A stretch of 64,000 nt of DNA from Streptomyces sp. CB01881. GTDB lineage: Bacteria > Actinomycetota > Actinomycetes > Streptomycetales > Streptomycetaceae. The position numbers and the translations under genes are program-made. The stretch lies in the NCBI RefSeq assembly GCF_002953255.1, contig NZ_CP026498.1:456000-519999 (forward strand), written 5' to 3'. Every line of letters starts with the position of its first letter. Within the stretch, counting starts at the first letter, position 1. Below the pieces are notes generated by a model that saw nothing but the letters and a program-made list of their open reading frames with translations, had not been told where the DNA came from and did no database searches. Of this stretch, positions 62,033 to 64,000 are shown in pieces.

Positions 62033-63049
62033 TCAGGCGGAGGCGAGGCGGGCGGCCCACTTGGCGCGCCAGGCGAGGGCGTCGGTGACGCCCTCGGCGA
62101 TAGTGCGCTGCGCCGTCCAGCCGAGCAGCTCGCGGGCGGTGTCGACGGCGGCGTAGCAGCCGATGACGTCGCCGGGGCGCGGGTCGGCCTCGCGGACGTC
62201 GAGCTTGGCGCCGACGGCCTCCTCGAAGGCGGTGACCAGCTCGCGGACGGTGGTGCCCTCGCCGGTGCCGACGTTGATGACCCGGTAGCGGTCGTCGGCG
62301 GCGGGCTTGACCACCTCGTCGAAGCGGGTGAGGGCGGCGACGTGGGCGTCCGCGAGGTCCTGCACGTGGATGTAGTCGCGGATGCCGGAGCCGTCGCGGG
62401 TCGCCCAGTCGACGCCGGTGACGGTGAACGGCGTGCCGTTGGTGTGGGCCTCGATCAGCTTGCCCAGCGCGTGGGTGGGGTTGAGGTCCTGGAGGCCGGT
62501 GCGCAGCTGCGGGTCGGCGCCGACCGGGTTGAAGTACCGCAGTGCGATGACGCGGATCCCCTCGGCGCCGTCACCGCGGGTCCAGTCCTGGAGGACGTGC
62601 TCCATCATCTGCTTGGTGCGCGCGTACGGGCTGTTGGCGTCGACCGCGCAGGTCTCGTCCACGCGGGCGTCCGGGGTGGGCGCGTAGATGGAGGCGGAGC
62701 TGCTGAAGACGACCCGGGTGCAGCCGTTGCGCTGGAGGGAGTCCAGCAGTTCGACGGTCTTGGCGACGTTCTCACGGTAGTAGAAGAGCGGCTTGGCGAC
62801 CGACTCCGGCACGACGATCCGGGCGGCGCAGTGCAGGGCGGCGTCGATGTCGGGGTGTTCCGCGAAGATCCGGTCCAGCAGCGCACCGTCGGCGGTGTCG
62901 CCCTGGTAGAACACCCGGCCCTCGACGAACTCCGCCCGGCCCTTGGACAGGTCGTCGAGGATGACGGGCGTGATGCCCTGGTCGAGCAGCGCGGACGCCA
63001 CGGTGCTGCCGATGTAACCCGCGCCACCGGTGATCAGGACCTTCTTCAT
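62033..63049 (-). CDS. galE: UDP-glucose 4-epimerase
   Basis: 338 residues from ATG 63049 with GGGAG nine bases upstream. NAD-binding KVLITGGAGYIGSTVASALL, catalytic Ser in VFSSSASIY and SPYARTK (Tyr/Lys), then ALRYFNPVGADP and GSGIRDYIHVQDLADAHV, all in GalE order and length. It interconverts UDP-glucose and UDP-galactose for the Leloir pathway and cell-surface sugars. Single gene; a secreted-protein gene lies upstream on the same strand. Confidence 0.93.
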   Translation of the reverse strand: MKKVLITGGAGYIGSTVASALLDQGITPVILDDLSKGRAEFVEGRVFYQGDTADGALLDRIFAEHPDIDAALHCAARIVVPESVAKPLFYYRENVAKTVELLDSLQRNGCTRVVFSSSASIYAPTPDARVDETCAVDANSPYARTKQMMEHVLQDWTRGDGAEGIRVIALRYFNPVGADPQLRTGLQDLNPTHALGKLIEAHTNGTPFTVTGVDWATRDGSGIRDYIHVQDLADAHVAALTRFDEVVKPAADDRYRVINVGTGEGTTVRELVTAFEEAVGAKLDVREADPRPGDVIGCYAAVDTARELLGWTAQRTIAEGVTDALAWRAKWAARLASA

Positions 63050-63193
63050 ACGCGGTTGCTCCCTTGCCTGGTCGGGCGCCTCCGTTCGGCGGCCCGTTGA
63101 CAGCACGGACGACCGGGCCTGGGCGGCCGGTTCCGTCGGCCGTCCGATCGCTCGCGCACCGTCGGCTTCCGACCGGTCCCGTGGGGTCGCGGA

Positions 63194-63913
63194 TCAGGCC
63201 TGGCGGGACCGGCGGCGCAGCCAGAAGCCGGTGGCGACCACGACGACGGCCGCGGCGGCGGTGCCGATGGCCGCCCAGGTGGCCGCTTCGGAGGTGCCGG
63301 CGCTCTTCTCGTCCTGCGGGATCTCCGCCGAGGTGACGGGCTTTCCGGCGCTCTGGGCGGAGGGCGTGGGCGCGGGGGTGACCGTCGGCGTCGCTGCGGC
63401 GGTGCCGGTCGGCGCGATCGTGGGCGCGGTCGTGGTCGTGGGCGCGGTCGTGGTCGTGGGCGCGGTCGTGGAGTTCGGCCCGGGCGCGGTCGGCCCGGAG
63501 GTGGTCGTCGGCGGGGTCGGCAGCACCGGGTCGACGATGGCCGCCGCCTCGACGTCCAGTTCGCGCTCGCCGTGGCCGAGGGAGGGGAACGCGCAGTCGA
63601 CGGTGATCCGCCAGTGACCGGCGGGCAGGATCTCCCGGGTGGTGTAGGACCCGGGGTGGCCGGGGACGGCGACCAGCCGCCACGGTCCGGCCGAGCGGCC
63701 GTCCGCGGAGGTGGCGGCGAGCGTCCCGGCGAACTCCTCGACGACCGGTTCGTGGTCGTTCTCGAAGGTGGCCACGGTGGTGACGTGGCCGCCCTCCTGG
63801 CCGGTGACGTCGAGCTGGACGTTGTCCCCGTGGGCAACGGCCGGGAGGGCGGCGGGTCCGAGGACGGCCGCCCCGGCGAGGGCGAGGGCGACGGCGAGCG
63901 GTCGGATGCGCAT
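63194..63913 (-). CDS. Secreted, C-terminally membrane-anchored protein
   Basis: 239 residues from ATG 63913. Sec signal peptide (MRIRPLAVALALAGAAVLGP, cleavage near AVAHG), a beta-rich external domain (VQLDVTGQEGGHVTTVATFE, ILPAGHWRITVDCAFPS) and a Thr/Pro/Ala wall-spanning linker with TTTTAP repeats. It ends with a hydrophobic helix and RRRSRQA. Function unknown; the topology is that of a cell-surface protein. The linker is encoded by three 18-bp tandem units near 63421-63476. Confidence 0.82.
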   Translation of the reverse strand: MRIRPLAVALALAGAAVLGPAALPAVAHGDNVQLDVTGQEGGHVTTVATFENDHEPVVEEFAGTLAATSADGRSAGPWRLVAVPGHPGSYTTREILPAGHWRITVDCAFPSLGHGERELDVEAAAIVDPVLPTPPTTTSGPTAPGPNSTTAPTTTTAPTTTTAPTIAPTGTAAATPTVTPAPTPSAQSAGKPVTSAEIPQDEKSAGTSEAATWAAIGTAAAAVVVVATGFWLRRRSRQA

Positions 63914-64000
63914 GTCGGGGGTTCCTCGTGGGGGGATGGCCGGATGCGGCCGTCGCCGGTGTGACGTGGCGACGGCCGCACCCGGGTGGGTGGTGGGGGC

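Overview
The window is high-GC actinomycete DNA. GTGA/ATGA gene overlaps, GTG/TTG starts, AGGAGG-type ribosome sites and several lineage-typical proteins (a streptophobe-like membrane protein, a DUF6777-like secreted protein, an FHA-ABC transporter beside a Ser/Thr kinase) point to Streptomyces or Kitasatospora. No rRNA, tRNA, CRISPR array, transposase or integrase was seen.

Layout. (1) 1-7.3 kb is chromosomal: a CsoR/CstR-like repressor cut by the window edge with its operator, a PRC-barrel protein, a BadF-type sugar kinase, a HAD-like protein, a pair of 5'-truncated pseudogenes, and a dnaK preceded by a HAIR-like HspR element. (2) 7.4-13.5 kb is a carbohydrate/envelope block: DegT aminotransferase, NAD-dependent epimerase and an MGDG-synthase-like glycosyltransferase on +; polysaccharide deacetylase, SDR and EamA exporter on -. 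(3) 13.9-15.5 kb holds a 54-residue ORF and two unrecognised proteins that share the N-terminus MSQVCN. (4) 16.2-43.1 kb is an unusual biosynthetic cluster. It has a complete 4-hydroxyphenylglycine route (4-hydroxymandelate synthase, hydroxymandelate oxidase, HpgT-type aminotransferase), three carrier proteins plus one ACP-like protein without the serine, five ketosynthase-fold proteins (three with altered or missing catalytic residues), two ANL ligases, a free-standing condensation-fold protein, a BAHD-like acyltransferase, an Sfp-type phosphopantetheinyl transferase, E1 alpha/beta of a 2-oxoacid dehydrogenase without E2/E3, a PhyH-type Fe/2OG oxygenase, a DUF3050 haem-oxygenase-like protein, a glycosyltransferase, a methyltransferase, an HSL-type hydrolase and a DrrAB-like exporter. 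No modular NRPS or PKS and no pathway regulator gene was seen. (5) 43.3-51.2 kb is a conserved-looking streptomycete envelope/signalling block. (6) 51.5-64 kb holds an MFS exporter, a second DrrAB-like transporter, small hypothetical proteins, a three-gene sugar ABC operon, an EEP-family hydrolase, a GalE-like epimerase and a secreted, membrane-anchored protein.

How the cluster may work (inference). HmaS and Hmo would convert 4-hydroxyphenylpyruvate to 4-hydroxybenzoylformate. This could be transaminated by HpgT to 4-hydroxyphenylglycine, or used by the orphan E1 pair as a thiamine-bound aryl unit. Ligases load acids onto the carrier proteins, the discrete ketosynthases extend or transfer acyl groups, the condensation-fold and BAHD-like proteins make amide or ester bonds, the two oxygenases and the methyltransferase tailor, the glycosyltransferase adds a sugar, and DrrAB exports. 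The combination matches no product class I recognise and is the best candidate here for an undescribed system.
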